Assembly: GCA_020831635.1 (NCBI GenBank)
Contig: JAFIGC010000036.1
Coordinates: 1 to 42,000, forward strand
Length of the DNA: 42,000 nt
Reading direction: 5' to 3'
DNA from: Verrucomicrobiota bacterium
Lineage (GTDB): Bacteria > Verrucomicrobiota > Kiritimatiellia > SS1-B-03-39 > UBA6053
In this document: one piece after another, positions 24,163 to 32,080 of the stretch
How the letters are laid out: every line of letters begins with the position of its first letter
Position numbering within the stretch: position 1 is the first letter of the stretch
Made by a program: the position numbers and the translations under genes
The notes under the pieces: model-generated
Databases searched by the model: none
Seen by the model: the letters and a program-made list of their open reading frames with translations, nothing else
What the model was told of the DNA's origin: nothing

Positions 24163-24947
24163 GTCCCGCCCGCCCCGATCCGTTCGAAACCCGAAACCGT
24201 TTCATGCGCGATGTGAATGAAGGACCGCCCCCGCAAGGTGTCCACCTGGATCTTTTGACCGTAAATACGCCCCAGCGATTCGGAGGTGAGCAGATCTTCG
24301 GGGCTTCCCTGATGGAGTTGCCCGCTTTGCAGGATGCCAAGCCTGTCGGCCCTCCCTGAAAGGGATTGCAGGTCGTGGGTCACCAGCAAAATGCTGATGC
24401 CCCGTTCGCGATGCAGGCGGGAGATCATGTTCATAAACGTTTCCGTGGCCACCAAATCCATGGCGGCAGTGGGTTCGTCGAGCACGAGCACGGCGGGATC
24501 GACTACCAAGGCCCGGGCGAGCAGCAGGCGTTGCATTTCACCGCCGGAAAGGGTGTCCAGCGTCTGATTGGCGAGAGCTTCGATGCCGGTGGCGGCCATG
24601 ACCTCAGCCACGCTCGCATGTTCCCGTTTTCGGCGAAAATGGGGCCGACCCAAGGCGCAGAGGGTATGATGCAGCACGTCCCGCACCCGCATCGGCCAAA
24701 TGGGGTCCACCCGCTCCCGCTGGGGCACGTAGCCAATCACGGGCCGGCCCTCCGGCCAATGCAGATGCCCCGCGAGAGGCGGCAACAGGCCCAGCAAGGT
24801 TTTCAGCAGGGTCGATTTCCCGGCCCCGTTCGGCCCCACGATGCCGAAAAACTCGCCCCGCGATACCGCGAAATCGAGGTTTTTCAGCAACGCTTTCCCG
24901 GGATATCCGAGGGTGACATGCTCCAGCGTGAGCAAGGGCATGCTCAT
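24159..24947 (-). CDS. Metal ABC transporter ATP-binding protein
   Basis: A 262-residue ATPase with Walker A GPNGAGKST (about 39-47), Q-loop GYVPQRERVDPIWPMRV, signature LSGGEMQRLLLARAL, Walker B VLVLDEPTAAMD and H-loop LLVTHDLQSL. The VPQR and P-x-x-V-x-D-V spacing is that of Zn/Mn importers (ZnuC/MntA type). The start overlaps the binding-protein stop by ATGA. It energises the neighbouring ABC-3 permease. Confidence 0.94.
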   Translation of the reverse strand: MSMPLLTLEHVTLGYPGKALLKNLDFAVSRGEFFGIVGPNGAGKSTLLKTLLGLLPPLAGHLHWPEGRPVIGYVPQRERVDPIWPMRVRDVLHHTLCALGRPHFRRKREHASVAEVMAATGIEALANQTLDTLSGGEMQRLLLARALVVDPAVLVLDEPTAAMDLVATETFMNMISRLHRERGISILLVTHDLQSLSGRADRLGILQSGQLHQGSPEDLLTSESLGRIYGQKIQVDTLRGRSFIHIAHETVSGFERIGAGGT

Positions 24948-25864
24948 TCGCCGGCTTCGGCCTCCAGCACATCGAGGATTTTCCGGGCGTTGGTTTCAAA
25001 GAGGGCAATGACATCGTCGGTGCCGTCGCAAGATCCCACCGTGGGACAGAGCACGAGGAGGGGGACGCCGATGGCATCCGCCACCTGTTTGCCCACGCGG
25101 AGATCGTGCCAGGGTTCGATGATCACCATGCGCACCGAATCGGTGTCGTAGGTGGAAATCAATTGGGCCACATGACGCGCGGAGGGGGCGATGCCCGGCA
25201 GGGGTTCGACCGCATCGACGATATTCAGCCCCAAGGATTTAAGCATATAGTCGAAATGCTTATGATAAATGATCACCCCGGTGTTCGCGTGGGGGGCGAA
25301 TTTCTCTTTCCATTTTGCCACCACTTCATCACTGCGGGCAATGTAGGCGTCCAAGTTGGATTTGTAGGTGTCCGCGTTTTTTTCGTCCACCCGAATCAAA
25401 CCCGCGGCAATGTTGCGGGCCGCCTGCTGGGCCACCACGGGCTCGAGGGTGTAGTGGGGATTGCCGGAGGGATGCACGTCCCCCATGTCGCGATGGGTGC
25501 GCTCGGGAATCTGAATGGCCTGAATGCCGTGGGAGGCGTCCACGTGTCCGTCCCCACCGGGACGCACGCTCCGGTTGCGGGTTTCGCGGATGACTTCCGG
25601 CACCCAGCCCATTTCCAGTTCAAAGCCGTTTTCGACGAAGAGGTCGGAACGCCCGATCCGCACCACCATCCCGGGGGTGGCGTCCAGATAATGGGCGTCT
25701 TGGAGGGGACGAGACAGGGAAACGACTTCCACGTGTTCTCCACCAATCTCCCGCACCAGGGCGGCCAGATCGGTGGTGGTGGTGGTGACCCGCAGTTGCG
25801 CCCGGGCGGCGGGCAACAGAAGACATGCGGATACGAGATACAGCAGACGGATTTTGAGTTTCAT
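24944..25864 (-). CDS. Zinc/manganese-type substrate-binding protein
   Basis: A 306-residue cluster A-I binding protein with a signal peptide (MKLKIRLLYLVSACLLLPAARA). Likely metal ligands are the His in QDAHYLDATP, the His in GNPHYTLEP and the His in IIYHKHFDYML, with a late acidic residue. GDVHPSGNPHY is typical of Zn/Mn/Fe solute receptors. A His-rich loop of the classical ZnuA type is short or absent, so the metal is uncertain. I used the ATG at 25864 because it gives a clean signal peptide; an upstream in-frame ATG at 25903 adds 13 residues. Confidence 0.92.
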   Translation of the reverse strand: MKLKIRLLYLVSACLLLPAARAQLRVTTTTTDLAALVREIGGEHVEVVSLSRPLQDAHYLDATPGMVVRIGRSDLFVENGFELEMGWVPEVIRETRNRSVRPGGDGHVDASHGIQAIQIPERTHRDMGDVHPSGNPHYTLEPVVAQQAARNIAAGLIRVDEKNADTYKSNLDAYIARSDEVVAKWKEKFAPHANTGVIIYHKHFDYMLKSLGLNIVDAVEPLPGIAPSARHVAQLISTYDTDSVRMVIIEPWHDLRVGKQVADAIGVPLLVLCPTVGSCDGTDDVIALFETNARKILDVLEAEAGE

Positions 25865-25903
25865 GGGGTTTTCTCTTTCAAATGGGGGGAAAGTGGAGTT
25901 CAA

Positions 25904-27040
25904 TTAGAAGCGATGGGGTGGATGCCAGCCGATGAAAAATGTGGCCTGTAGCATGACCGTGTGTTCGGTTTCGTCCTCGAGGTCATTGTCCGCAAACTGA
26001 TATTGCAGACGGAGGCGCGAAAACTCGGTGGGACGCCACTGTTTATACAGCGTATGCCCTTCCATGCCGGCCCCGCCTTCAAGCGAGGAAAACAACACGT
26101 CGGTGCGGTCATACCGGTAGCCCACGCCGCGGAAACGGTCGAAATTCCATTCCGCGTACACGTAAAAGCCGCTGTCGGCGTCCACTTGAAGGCCGGGGGT
26201 GAAATCGGCGTGGTTTTTGTAGGCATCGTATGAGGCGTACAAATATTCCGCGCCAAGAACGAGCCCTTGGTAGGTGGTGATGCCGGGGCTGTATTTGTAC
26301 TTCAGGTCCAGTCCGAAGAGGTAATCCAGTTTGCCCCGGGCACGGTCGTCAGAGGTGAAACCATCGGCATCGAGGCGGTCCTCCATCGGGTCCCGGCTTC
26401 CGGCCGATGTCAAAAACGAAGCCCCGGCCATCAGAGCGTGCTCTCCGAGCGGGGATTGGTAAAAGGACTGCGCCCGGGCCAGCAAGGGAAATCCGTCGAT
26501 CCGGCGTCCCACGCTACCGTGAACTTCGTCATAAACGCCCACAATCAAGGTCAGGGTTGGATTGAGATATGGGGCCAAATATTCCAAGTGCGCGCCATCG
26601 CCGATCATGGCGCCATCGGAAGTGAAGGCTTCATGAACCGATGGGGCGTTGACCTGTGGATAATCGTGTTCGTGAATCGGATTCAAGTTCCCGAAGGGCA
26701 AAAATTCCCGACCGAATTTCAGTTTCAAATTCCAAGGCAAAACCGTTGAAACCCAGGCCTCCTCCAACTCCGCCTCGTCATCCTCCCAAGCCAAAGTGGC
26801 CAAAAAGTCGAAGTACGGATCCACGGGCGCGCCGATGTTGATTTCAAAGGCCCGCACGTCGAATTCACTTTCCTCCAGATCCCGCGTCGGGGCCGAAAAC
26901 ACCATGTCCGCCGCCGCGCCAAAATTCAGGGGCATTCCCCCCGGACCCTGTGCGCTCGCCGGATTCCCCGGCAGGACCGCACAGGCGCCGAAAAACGGGG
27001 ACAGGCCCCGTAAAAATCGATATCGAGCATTCATCATCAT
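25904..27040 (-). CDS. Outer-membrane porin-like protein, first gene of the metal operon
   Basis: A 378-residue exported protein with an N-terminal leader ending near PGNPASAQ, then alternating beta-strand sequence rich in aromatic and acidic residues, ending in phenylalanine (GWHPPHRF), as expected of an outer-membrane barrel. It contains acidic and His-bearing loops (HEHDYPQ, NDLEDETEH). Placed directly before the metal-binding protein, it may carry metal ions across the outer membrane, which is inference from position. Three ATG codons in a row make the exact start (27040, 27037 or 27034) unclear; AGAAAG is upstream. Confidence 0.8.
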   Translation of the reverse strand: MMMNARYRFLRGLSPFFGACAVLPGNPASAQGPGGMPLNFGAAADMVFSAPTRDLEESEFDVRAFEINIGAPVDPYFDFLATLAWEDDEAELEEAWVSTVLPWNLKLKFGREFLPFGNLNPIHEHDYPQVNAPSVHEAFTSDGAMIGDGAHLEYLAPYLNPTLTLIVGVYDEVHGSVGRRIDGFPLLARAQSFYQSPLGEHALMAGASFLTSAGSRDPMEDRLDADGFTSDDRARGKLDYLFGLDLKYKYSPGITTYQGLVLGAEYLYASYDAYKNHADFTPGLQVDADSGFYVYAEWNFDRFRGVGYRYDRTDVLFSSLEGGAGMEGHTLYKQWRPTEFSRLRLQYQFADNDLEDETEHTVMLQATFFIGWHPPHRF

Positions 27041-27123
27041 TTATCTTTCTGGTAAAGGGTTTGCATTCGTTTCCGAGGATCAGGCCGGTTTCAATCGCCA
27101 ATGGCCAAAGCCTGTAATTTGGC

Positions 27124-27153
27124 GGTATAGTCTAATTATATTCTAGTTGTCAA
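27124..27153 (-). promoter_or_regulatory. Putative promoter of the metal-uptake operon
   Basis: On the minus strand TTGACA (plus-strand 27148-27153) is followed 18 bp later by TATACC (27124-27129). The spacer is AT-rich and contains CTAGAATATAATTAG, where a metal-responsive repressor of the Fur/Zur or DtxR type could bind, but it matches no consensus box I can state. The leader to 27040 would be about 77 bases. Confidence 0.45.
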
Positions 27154-27167
27154 TGTTTTTATTTTGA

Positions 27168-27590
27168 TTAATCAAAGTAAAAAAAATGAATCAGCAAAAG
27201 TCCCGCGCGGGTCGTCCAAGACAAGGTGCGGATCCAGTTTCCGCGCACCAGACGCCGGTGAATTTCCGCGTCGTAGCCCTGGCAGAGTTTTTCATGGGCG
27301 GGGACTTGCAGGGCAAAGGTGCTGATCCAAATGAGCGCCAGCAAAAAGCCTGTCGCCAAAGAGAGCGCCGTGCGTTCGTTTGCGATCCAGTAAAGCTGCA
27401 ACCCCATTTCCGCAAGCATCATCGGCCCCACCACAGGCCCCATGCGACGGGTGTATTCACGGTGAGACGCGGCCGGATCCGCTCCTTGCGCGTGGGAGAG
27501 CAAGGGATATTCTACCCGCTGCACAAACCAAATCACACCGGTCATGTAGGCGGCGGTGAAAAAATGAAGTTGTTGCCAGAGGGTGGACAT
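27168..27590 (-). CDS. Small four-helix membrane protein, unknown function
   Basis: A 140-residue inner-membrane protein with about four hydrophobic helices (HFFTAAYMTGVIWFVQ, VVGPMMLAEMGLQLYWI, ALSLATGFLLALIWISTFAL, TLSWTTRAGLLLIHFFYF). Conserved-looking features are FVQRVEYPLL, HREYTRRMGPVVGPMM and PAHEKLCQGYDAEIHRRLVRGNWIRT, a pattern seen in small uncharacterised membrane proteins. It follows the DUF218 gene on the same strand with a 21-bp gap, so the two may be co-transcribed. Confidence 0.75.
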   Translation of the reverse strand: MSTLWQQLHFFTAAYMTGVIWFVQRVEYPLLSHAQGADPAASHREYTRRMGPVVGPMMLAEMGLQLYWIANERTALSLATGFLLALIWISTFALQVPAHEKLCQGYDAEIHRRLVRGNWIRTLSWTTRAGLLLIHFFYFD

Positions 27591-27611
27591 TGGATTCGGG
27601 CCCCGTGACCT

Positions 27612-28295
27612 TTAACGTTTCGCCGTGTCCCCGATCGGATGTGGTGATCCGAGGTGACGGGGTCCGGTCCCCAACAGATGCAGATCCATCACGGCCTTCA
27701 CCCGGGCAAGCTGCTCCCGGGATTTGGTGCGGAATCCGTTGTGACGCCGCACGTCCCGGGCCGCGAATCCCCGTAGGTCAACCCCATGTCCCTTGGCCAG
27801 GTAAATGGCCCGCTCCGCGTGCCATGCCTGGGAGACCACGATCGCCTCCTCCACCTGAAAAACCTTGCGCAGGCGTACCACGCTGTCCAGAGTTCGCAAG
27901 CCGGCGTAATCACAAACGATTCGATTCTCCGGCACCCCCCGCTCCATCAACGCCTCCTTCATGTCCTCCGGTTCGTTGATATCATGACGCCGGTTATCCC
28001 CGCTCACCAGCAAGTACCGAACTTTCCCCTCGTGGTACAATGCCGCGGCCGCATCCATGCGATATCGGAAATACAGATTTTCACGTCCATTGGCCAACAA
28101 GCGCACACAACCCAGCACCAGCGCCACCCTGCGTTCGGGCACCTCGGCAACTTCCGTATGCACCCGACCTTCCGCCGCCCGCCCCACCCGACGCAGGGCT
28201 TCAAAACAGAAAAGCCCGCCAAGGGCCAACAGTAAGAACCCGAAAATGATCATACGGAAAAAGAACTTTCGGAAGGAGGGAGGAAACGCGCGCAT
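27612..28295 (-). CDS. SanA/YdcF-like DUF218 protein
   Basis: A 227-residue protein anchored by one N-terminal membrane helix (MIIFGFLLLALGGLFCFEAL), followed by a DUF218 domain: VALVLGCVRLLANGREN, YRMDAAAALYHEGKVRYLLVSGDN, DMKEALMERGVPENRIVCDYAGLRTLDSVVR and IVVSQAWHAERAIYLAKGHGVD. The pattern is that of SanA, linked in E. coli to envelope integrity and vancomycin exclusion. It probably acts on the cell envelope. It carries about 35 extra residues after the domain. Confidence 0.88.
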   Translation of the reverse strand: MRAFPPSFRKFFFRMIIFGFLLLALGGLFCFEALRRVGRAAEGRVHTEVAEVPERRVALVLGCVRLLANGRENLYFRYRMDAAAALYHEGKVRYLLVSGDNRRHDINEPEDMKEALMERGVPENRIVCDYAGLRTLDSVVRLRKVFQVEEAIVVSQAWHAERAIYLAKGHGVDLRGFAARDVRRHNGFRTKSREQLARVKAVMDLHLLGTGPRHLGSPHPIGDTAKR

Positions 28296-28380
28296 GATGC
28301 AGGTCTAAGACTTTCCCGATGATCTGTCAATTGTAGAGGAAGGGAAGGAGAGAAGGAGAGAGGGCAGAGGGGAATGTTAA

Positions 28381-28436
28381 GTGACGAGTGACGAATGCCA
28401 TTCTGAGTGACGAGTGTGGAGTGACGAGTGAAGAAT
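28381..28436. repeat. Degenerate GTGACGAGTG repeats
   Basis: GTGACGAGTG occurs at the start of this interval and twice more, each time preceded by A or GA, with GAATG words between. Just before it (28337-28372) is a purine-rich tract, and a pyrimidine-rich tract follows at 28465-28497. AAGGAGAGAAGG (28345-28356) is exactly complementary to 28471-28482, so the region could fold back on itself. Confidence 0.6.
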
Positions 28437-28447
28437 GTTGGTCAACC

Positions 28448-28580
28448 CATCATTCTGTCATCTCATCTTCCCTTCTCTCCTTTTTTCCTTCTTCCTGACC
28501 CCATCATTCCGTCCCATCCCAAATCTTCATCATTCTGTCATATCATCATTCTGTCCTATCACCGTATCATTCTGGCATAA
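28448..28580. repeat. Dispersed 16-bp CATCATTCTGTC repeats
   Basis: Copies of CATCATTCTGTCATAT with one to four changes are at 28448-28463, 28502-28517, 28528-28543 and 28544-28559, and a fainter fifth (ATCATTCTGGCATA) is near 28566. The last two full copies are directly adjacent. The spacer 28296-28654 (359 bp) holds no gene that I can support; it contains these repeats and the terminator of the downstream PEP-CTERM gene. Confidence 0.65.
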
Positions 28581-28598
28581 TTTGATGTCAGCATTAGG

Positions 28599-28628
28599 AA
28601 AAAAGCGCCGGAGGGAGGTCGGCGCTTT
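28599..28628 (-). terminator. Intrinsic terminator of PEP-CTERM gene (28655-29497)
   Basis: On the minus strand AAAGCGCCG and CGGCGCTTT form a perfect nine-base stem around a nine-base loop, followed by a run of six T. It starts 26 bp beyond the stop codon. Confidence 0.9.
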
Positions 28629-28654
28629 GTAGGGAATCAAAGGAACATCCTGCC

Positions 28655-29497
28655 TCAGGTGCGGCGGCGATAACGGACGATTCCAAAAACCGCAGCCATC
28701 CCAAGCAAGAGCAAGGTGCCGGGTTCGGGGATTGCGGTGACTTGCAGGTCCGTCATCGTAAAGTTCGAAGACCCCGCCAAGGCGATCCCGGAGATAGAGG
28801 TCGGAACGTCATTTACACTGTATGTGGATGTAAACGTCGCAATTCCACCGGAAGCCGTTTGAACCCAACTGATGCCATCTCCCGAGCCACTGGAAGATCC
28901 ATCCCCACGCGGAGTTGAGTACGTCGTGATGAATGAAATGAAATCGTTATCGATCCTCTCAATCCGTAACGTCACCGGGTTTTCGATGCTTTGGTTCAAT
29001 GGAGGGCGATGACCGCTGGTTCCCGCCCTTCCGCCATCGACGTCAGCACCGGAAGAAAACGCATCCGGATGATTGATCAGGGGTTGGGTACCGGATCCTT
29101 GGAATGCCGCGGCGGAGTTCACCCCTCCATCGCTATTCCGAGTCGCAATCGATTGGAATACCCCGGTCCAATCATCCGTGGATGAGGTTTGCGCGTCTGC
29201 GGTTACAGCGGGACCATTAAAAAATCCGAAAAAGACTTGGTTTGCGGAATTATTCCCCCCGCCTCCTTCCCATGTGAATGTCGCCTGCACCCAATCGCCG
29301 GGGTTGTCTAAATTGACGGAAGCAAAACTCTGGACCAAACCTTGACGTTGGTCTGTTCCATCACGCGTGAATTGTCCGGTGGCATCATTGAAGGACCCTT
29401 CATTGATGACAAATGGGCTACTAAATGCGACGGATCCGATACATACAAATGATAAGGTTATCATTGTTGTGGTAATTAGGCGTGCTTTCTTCATCAT
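28655..29497 (-). CDS. PEP-CTERM sorted extracellular protein
   Basis: A 280-residue secreted protein: signal peptide (MMKKARLITTTMITLSFVCIGSVAFS), a Gly/Ser/Asn-rich beta domain (FTWEGGGGNNSANQVFFGFF and TLRIERIDNDFISFITTYSTP resemble a jelly-roll sugar-binding fold) and the tail IPEPGTLLLLG, a hydrophobic helix, YRRRT. An exosortase should process it. GGAG lies five to eight bases before the tandem ATG codons at 29497 and 29494. Element B1 lies 94-126 bp upstream and a strong terminator follows. No enzymatic motif was recognised. Confidence 0.9.
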   Translation of the reverse strand: MMKKARLITTTMITLSFVCIGSVAFSSPFVINEGSFNDATGQFTRDGTDQRQGLVQSFASVNLDNPGDWVQATFTWEGGGGNNSANQVFFGFFNGPAVTADAQTSSTDDWTGVFQSIATRNSDGGVNSAAAFQGSGTQPLINHPDAFSSGADVDGGRAGTSGHRPPLNQSIENPVTLRIERIDNDFISFITTYSTPRGDGSSSGSGDGISWVQTASGGIATFTSTYSVNDVPTSISGIALAGSSNFTMTDLQVTAIPEPGTLLLLGMAAVFGIVRYRRRT

Positions 29498-29590
29498 TCA
29501 TCTCCATACGGGGTTCAACTCTTCAATTTTCATTTCCTGCTGATTCATTCTAATTTAACCCTACCAGCCATCCCCTTTTTTGAAAATATA

Positions 29591-29623
29591 GAAAATGTTT
29601 CAAAGCGTTAGGAAAATGTTTCA
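29591..29623 (-). promoter_or_regulatory. Regulatory element B1: GAAAATGTTTCA direct repeat, 21-bp phase
   Basis: GAAAATGTTTCA is repeated exactly at 29591-29602 and 29612-29623, so the half-sites start 21 bp apart. The element lies 94-126 bp upstream of the PEP-CTERM start at 29497. A related copy (B2) lies at the same distance from the next PEP-CTERM gene and beside XylR-type regulator B. Similarity continues for about 20 bp on the regulator side (GATAA-GC). Confidence 0.7.
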
Positions 29624-29703
29624 CGCTGATAAAGCGCAGCAAATTTTTGATTCCCAGTCTCTGTTGATGACCTCCCCGGACCTCAAATTGAGAAAAGCTC
29701 GCA

Positions 29704-29735
29704 AGAAAAAAGCGCCGGCGGGAAGGCCGACGCTT
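29704..29735 (-). terminator. Intrinsic terminator of PEP-CTERM gene (29778-30608)
   Basis: On the minus strand AAGCGTCGGC pairs with GCCGGCGCTT through one G-U pair around a six-base loop, followed by a run of T. It resembles the terminator at 28599-28628 in its arms (GCGCCG core), so the two genes share similar 3' signals. Confidence 0.88.
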
Positions 29736-29777
29736 GGTGGGAAACCACGGGCTTCTTGGCCTGTGGGTCCGTATGCC

Positions 29778-30608
29778 TCAGGTGCGGCGGCGGCGATAAC
29801 CGATCAGTCCCGCCAAGCCGGCCAACCCCAGAAGGACGAGGGTGCCGGGCTCGGGGATGGCGGTGATTTGAACATTGTTCAAGGTGGCCCACGCCCGGCC
29901 ATTAATGACCTGATCTCCTCCATCCAAGGTATACATGAGAAAACCAACCGCCTGCACATCTGAGAAAGAGCGGGTGGTGAAATCACCGGAAACTTTCGTG
30001 AAATCCAGACCATAGGGATCAGAGGTTGGATTGTAGGCGGCCCAGTTTTGGGCGTTGGGGTCGTTGAGGGAGGCGCCGGTCACCTGAGAAATGAAAAAAT
30101 CGCTCCCTTCCTGAACCACCCAGCGGATCTCGTTGCGTTCAGCGCGAGAACGTGTCATGCTGAAAGAGCTGTTTTCATCGAAAGTGATCGCCGGAGACGT
30201 ACTCAAGTTTGTGAAATCCTCTTTTTTCCACATTTGCAGATAGAAGGCGATACCTGGCTCTCCGGCAGTGTCGTATTGGAAGCGAAGATCAAGTTGCGGG
30301 CCATGAGCTCTGGTGGGGTTATTCACGTTTCCCGTGCGGTCGCCTTGCATGTGGTCATATCCCACGTACCAAGTACTGCTTGAGCCGGAAGTGGAGAGCG
30401 GCGTGCCATTTAGATCAAACGCCCGGAAATTTCGGGTGTCATCAACTTCCGGATCTCCCAGACCGTAGTCACCGGCAACGGCCCCAGACAAAGCGTAATT
30501 TCCCGCCGAACCGGTATCCGTGTTGTTCCAGTTCACCAGGACAAAGTCCGCAGAAACCATGCTCATGCAGAAAGTGGCGACCAGGGTTGTATAAATTCTA
30601 TATTTCAT
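29778..30608 (-). CDS. PEP-CTERM sorted extracellular protein
   Basis: A 276-residue secreted protein. The ATG at 30608 has GGAG seven bases upstream and gives the signal peptide MKYRIYTTLVATFCMSMVSA. The body (FVLVNWNNTDTGSAGNYAL, WYVGYDHMQGDRTGNV, FTTRSFSDVQAVGFLMYTLDGG) looks like a single beta-sandwich domain. The tail is IPEPGTLVLLG, a hydrophobic helix and YRRRRT. It is divergent from XylR-type regulator B, with element B2 between them. Its ligand is unknown. Confidence 0.9.
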   Translation of the reverse strand: MKYRIYTTLVATFCMSMVSADFVLVNWNNTDTGSAGNYALSGAVAGDYGLGDPEVDDTRNFRAFDLNGTPLSTSGSSSTWYVGYDHMQGDRTGNVNNPTRAHGPQLDLRFQYDTAGEPGIAFYLQMWKKEDFTNLSTSPAITFDENSSFSMTRSRAERNEIRWVVQEGSDFFISQVTGASLNDPNAQNWAAYNPTSDPYGLDFTKVSGDFTTRSFSDVQAVGFLMYTLDGGDQVINGRAWATLNNVQITAIPEPGTLVLLGLAGLAGLIGYRRRRT

Positions 30609-30702
30609 GATTGTCTCCAAGTCGGGTTCAAAATTCAGGCGGGACATCCGCCCAATTCGTATTATCTGCATCATACCTCCCATTCCCTGTTTTGAATATA
30701 GA

Positions 30703-30735
30703 GTAGATGCTTCATTGCATTAGGAAAATGTTTCA
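30703..30735. promoter_or_regulatory. Regulatory element B2 in the divergent PEP-CTERM/regulator spacer
   Basis: Half-sites GTAGATGCTTCA (30703-30714) and GAAAATGTTTCA (30724-30735) again start 21 bp apart. The element is 95-127 bp upstream of the PEP-CTERM start at 30608, almost the same distance as B1 from its gene, and ends 13 bp before the chosen start of regulator B, so the regulator may also control itself. Confidence 0.7.
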
Positions 30736-30748
30736 ATATGATAAGGCC

Positions 30749-31906
30749 ATGCAAAAATCGCATTCTGCGCCTCTCTTAATCGGCATCCATACCACCTCCC
30801 ACCTGCGGTATTTTCACCGCATCCTGGAGGCGGCGAAACGGTATGCGGAAGCCCAACCCTCTGGGGCTCAGGTTCTCAATATCAGCGGGAGCAAGCTTAC
30901 CGTGATCCGGGATCATCCCGGCCCGTGCGGGTTGCTGACGGACAATGGCGGCGTTTCCGTGGGAGACAAACCGATGGTAGTGGTTTCCCACGGAAGCGAT
31001 TGGCCCGGGGTTGTCAAGGTCATCAATGACGACCAAGCGATTGGTCGTGCCGCCGCCTGGCATTTGATCGACTCCGGTGCAGTGAATCTAGTGTGCGTGG
31101 ATTGGTTTTCCCAGCCGGTGAACGATCTGCGCATGAAAGGCTTTGTGGAAGCCGCCGCCGAGGCGGGCGTGGATTGCGAACATTACGCTCTGGCCAGCCA
31201 CCTGCCAGGAGACCCGCTGGCATTTTTTTCGGCAAGGGAGGCGGAATTATACCGCATCTGGCAAAACCTCCCCCCCAACTCCGGCCTCTTCCTCATGAGT
31301 GATGGAAATGTGAGTTTCTTCAAAGAAAGCCTTGCCAAGCGTGGCGTGGACGATTTTCCGGGCCGGGTTCTTTGTCTGGGCGTGGACAATTTGGGGGAAG
31401 TGCCCGGCAACAATTTGAGTTGGCTCAGCAGTGTGGAACCGGACGTGGAACGTATCGGCCAAACCGCGGCGCAGGTGTTGATCGACTGGATTCAAAGCGG
31501 ACGGCGTCCAACGGAAAACGTGCGAATTCCGCCCCTCGGCGTGGTCGCCCGGTCCTCTACGTTCTGTTCCGACAGAGCTTCTCTCGTGCGCAAGGCCATG
31601 GAACGCATCCGTAGCGGAGCGTGCTTGGACGACACCGCGGAAACCCTCGCGGCTTCCCTGGGCGTCAGCCGGGTCACCCTCTTCCGCCATTTCAAGAGCG
31701 AACTGGGCAAAACCCCGCACGAGGTCCTGCATGCGCACCAGCTTCAGCGGGCCCGCACCCTCTTGCGCGAAACCGACGCCAATCTGGAAACCATCGCCAA
31801 CCAATGCGGCTACAGTCACGCCTCCACTTTCATTCATATGTTTCAGAAAGAACATGGGGTTACCCCCGGCGCCTTTCGAGAAGCGGCATCCGATGCGCCC
31901 CGGTAA
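30749..31906 (+). CDS. XylR-type transcriptional regulator B (LacI-like sensor plus AraC HTH)
   Basis: About 385 residues: a LacI-like sensor (LLIGIHTTSHLRYFHRILEAAKRYA at the start; VINDDQAIGRAAAWHLIDSGAVNLVCVDWF; GRVLCLGVDNLGEVPGNNLSWLSSVEPDVERIG) and a C-terminal AraC domain with two helix-turn-helix units (ETLAASLGVSRVTLFRHFKSELG and LETIANQCGYSHASTFIHMFQ). The start is uncertain: ATG codons at 30707, 30728 and 30749 are all in frame with poor ribosome-binding sites. I prefer 30749 because the first two lie inside element B2. It is divergent from a PEP-CTERM gene and upstream of a GH1 gene on the same strand, which makes a beta-glucoside or related sugar a plausible signal. Confidence 0.9.
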   Translation: MQKSHSAPLLIGIHTTSHLRYFHRILEAAKRYAEAQPSGAQVLNISGSKLTVIRDHPGPCGLLTDNGGVSVGDKPMVVVSHGSDWPGVVKVINDDQAIGRAAAWHLIDSGAVNLVCVDWFSQPVNDLRMKGFVEAAAEAGVDCEHYALASHLPGDPLAFFSAREAELYRIWQNLPPNSGLFLMSDGNVSFFKESLAKRGVDDFPGRVLCLGVDNLGEVPGNNLSWLSSVEPDVERIGQTAAQVLIDWIQSGRRPTENVRIPPLGVVARSSTFCSDRASLVRKAMERIRSGACLDDTAETLAASLGVSRVTLFRHFKSELGKTPHEVLHAHQLQRARTLLRETDANLETIANQCGYSHASTFIHMFQKEHGVTPGAFREAASDAPR

Positions 31907-32017
31907 AGGCTTATGAATCGCCGAAAACAAAAGGTGGGGAAAAGGCATGTGTATGATTTGAGCCGGTCTTCGGCGAAACCCGCTGGACAGGTGCCGGCCA
32001 ATATGCAAATGGACAAT

Positions 32018-32059
32018 CCAGAAACAAGCAACCAGAAACAAGCAACCAGCAACCAGTAA
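32018..32059. repeat. 7-bp phased tandem repeat, six units
   Basis: Six adjoining heptamers: CCAGAAA, CAAGCAA, CCAGAAA, CAAGCAA, CCAGCAA and CCAGTAA, so the first four also form two exact 14-bp units. It sits in the 174-bp spacer between regulator B and the GH1 gene and ends 21 bp before the latter's start. Confidence 0.75.
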
Positions 32060-32080
32060 CCCAAAAAAGGACTCACTCGC

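Noticed and set aside
28448-28580. Possible CRISPR array
   Set aside because: Repeats are 16 bp, degenerate and irregularly spaced or directly adjacent, with no unique spacers of regular length and no cas genes nearby.
29595-29963. Plus-strand open frame whose start (MFQSVRKMFHADKA) resembles the start of the longer regulator B frame
   Set aside because: The likeness comes from the shared B element (GAAAATGTTTCA repeats), not from a regulator remnant. The rest is antisense to a PEP-CTERM gene and its terminator.
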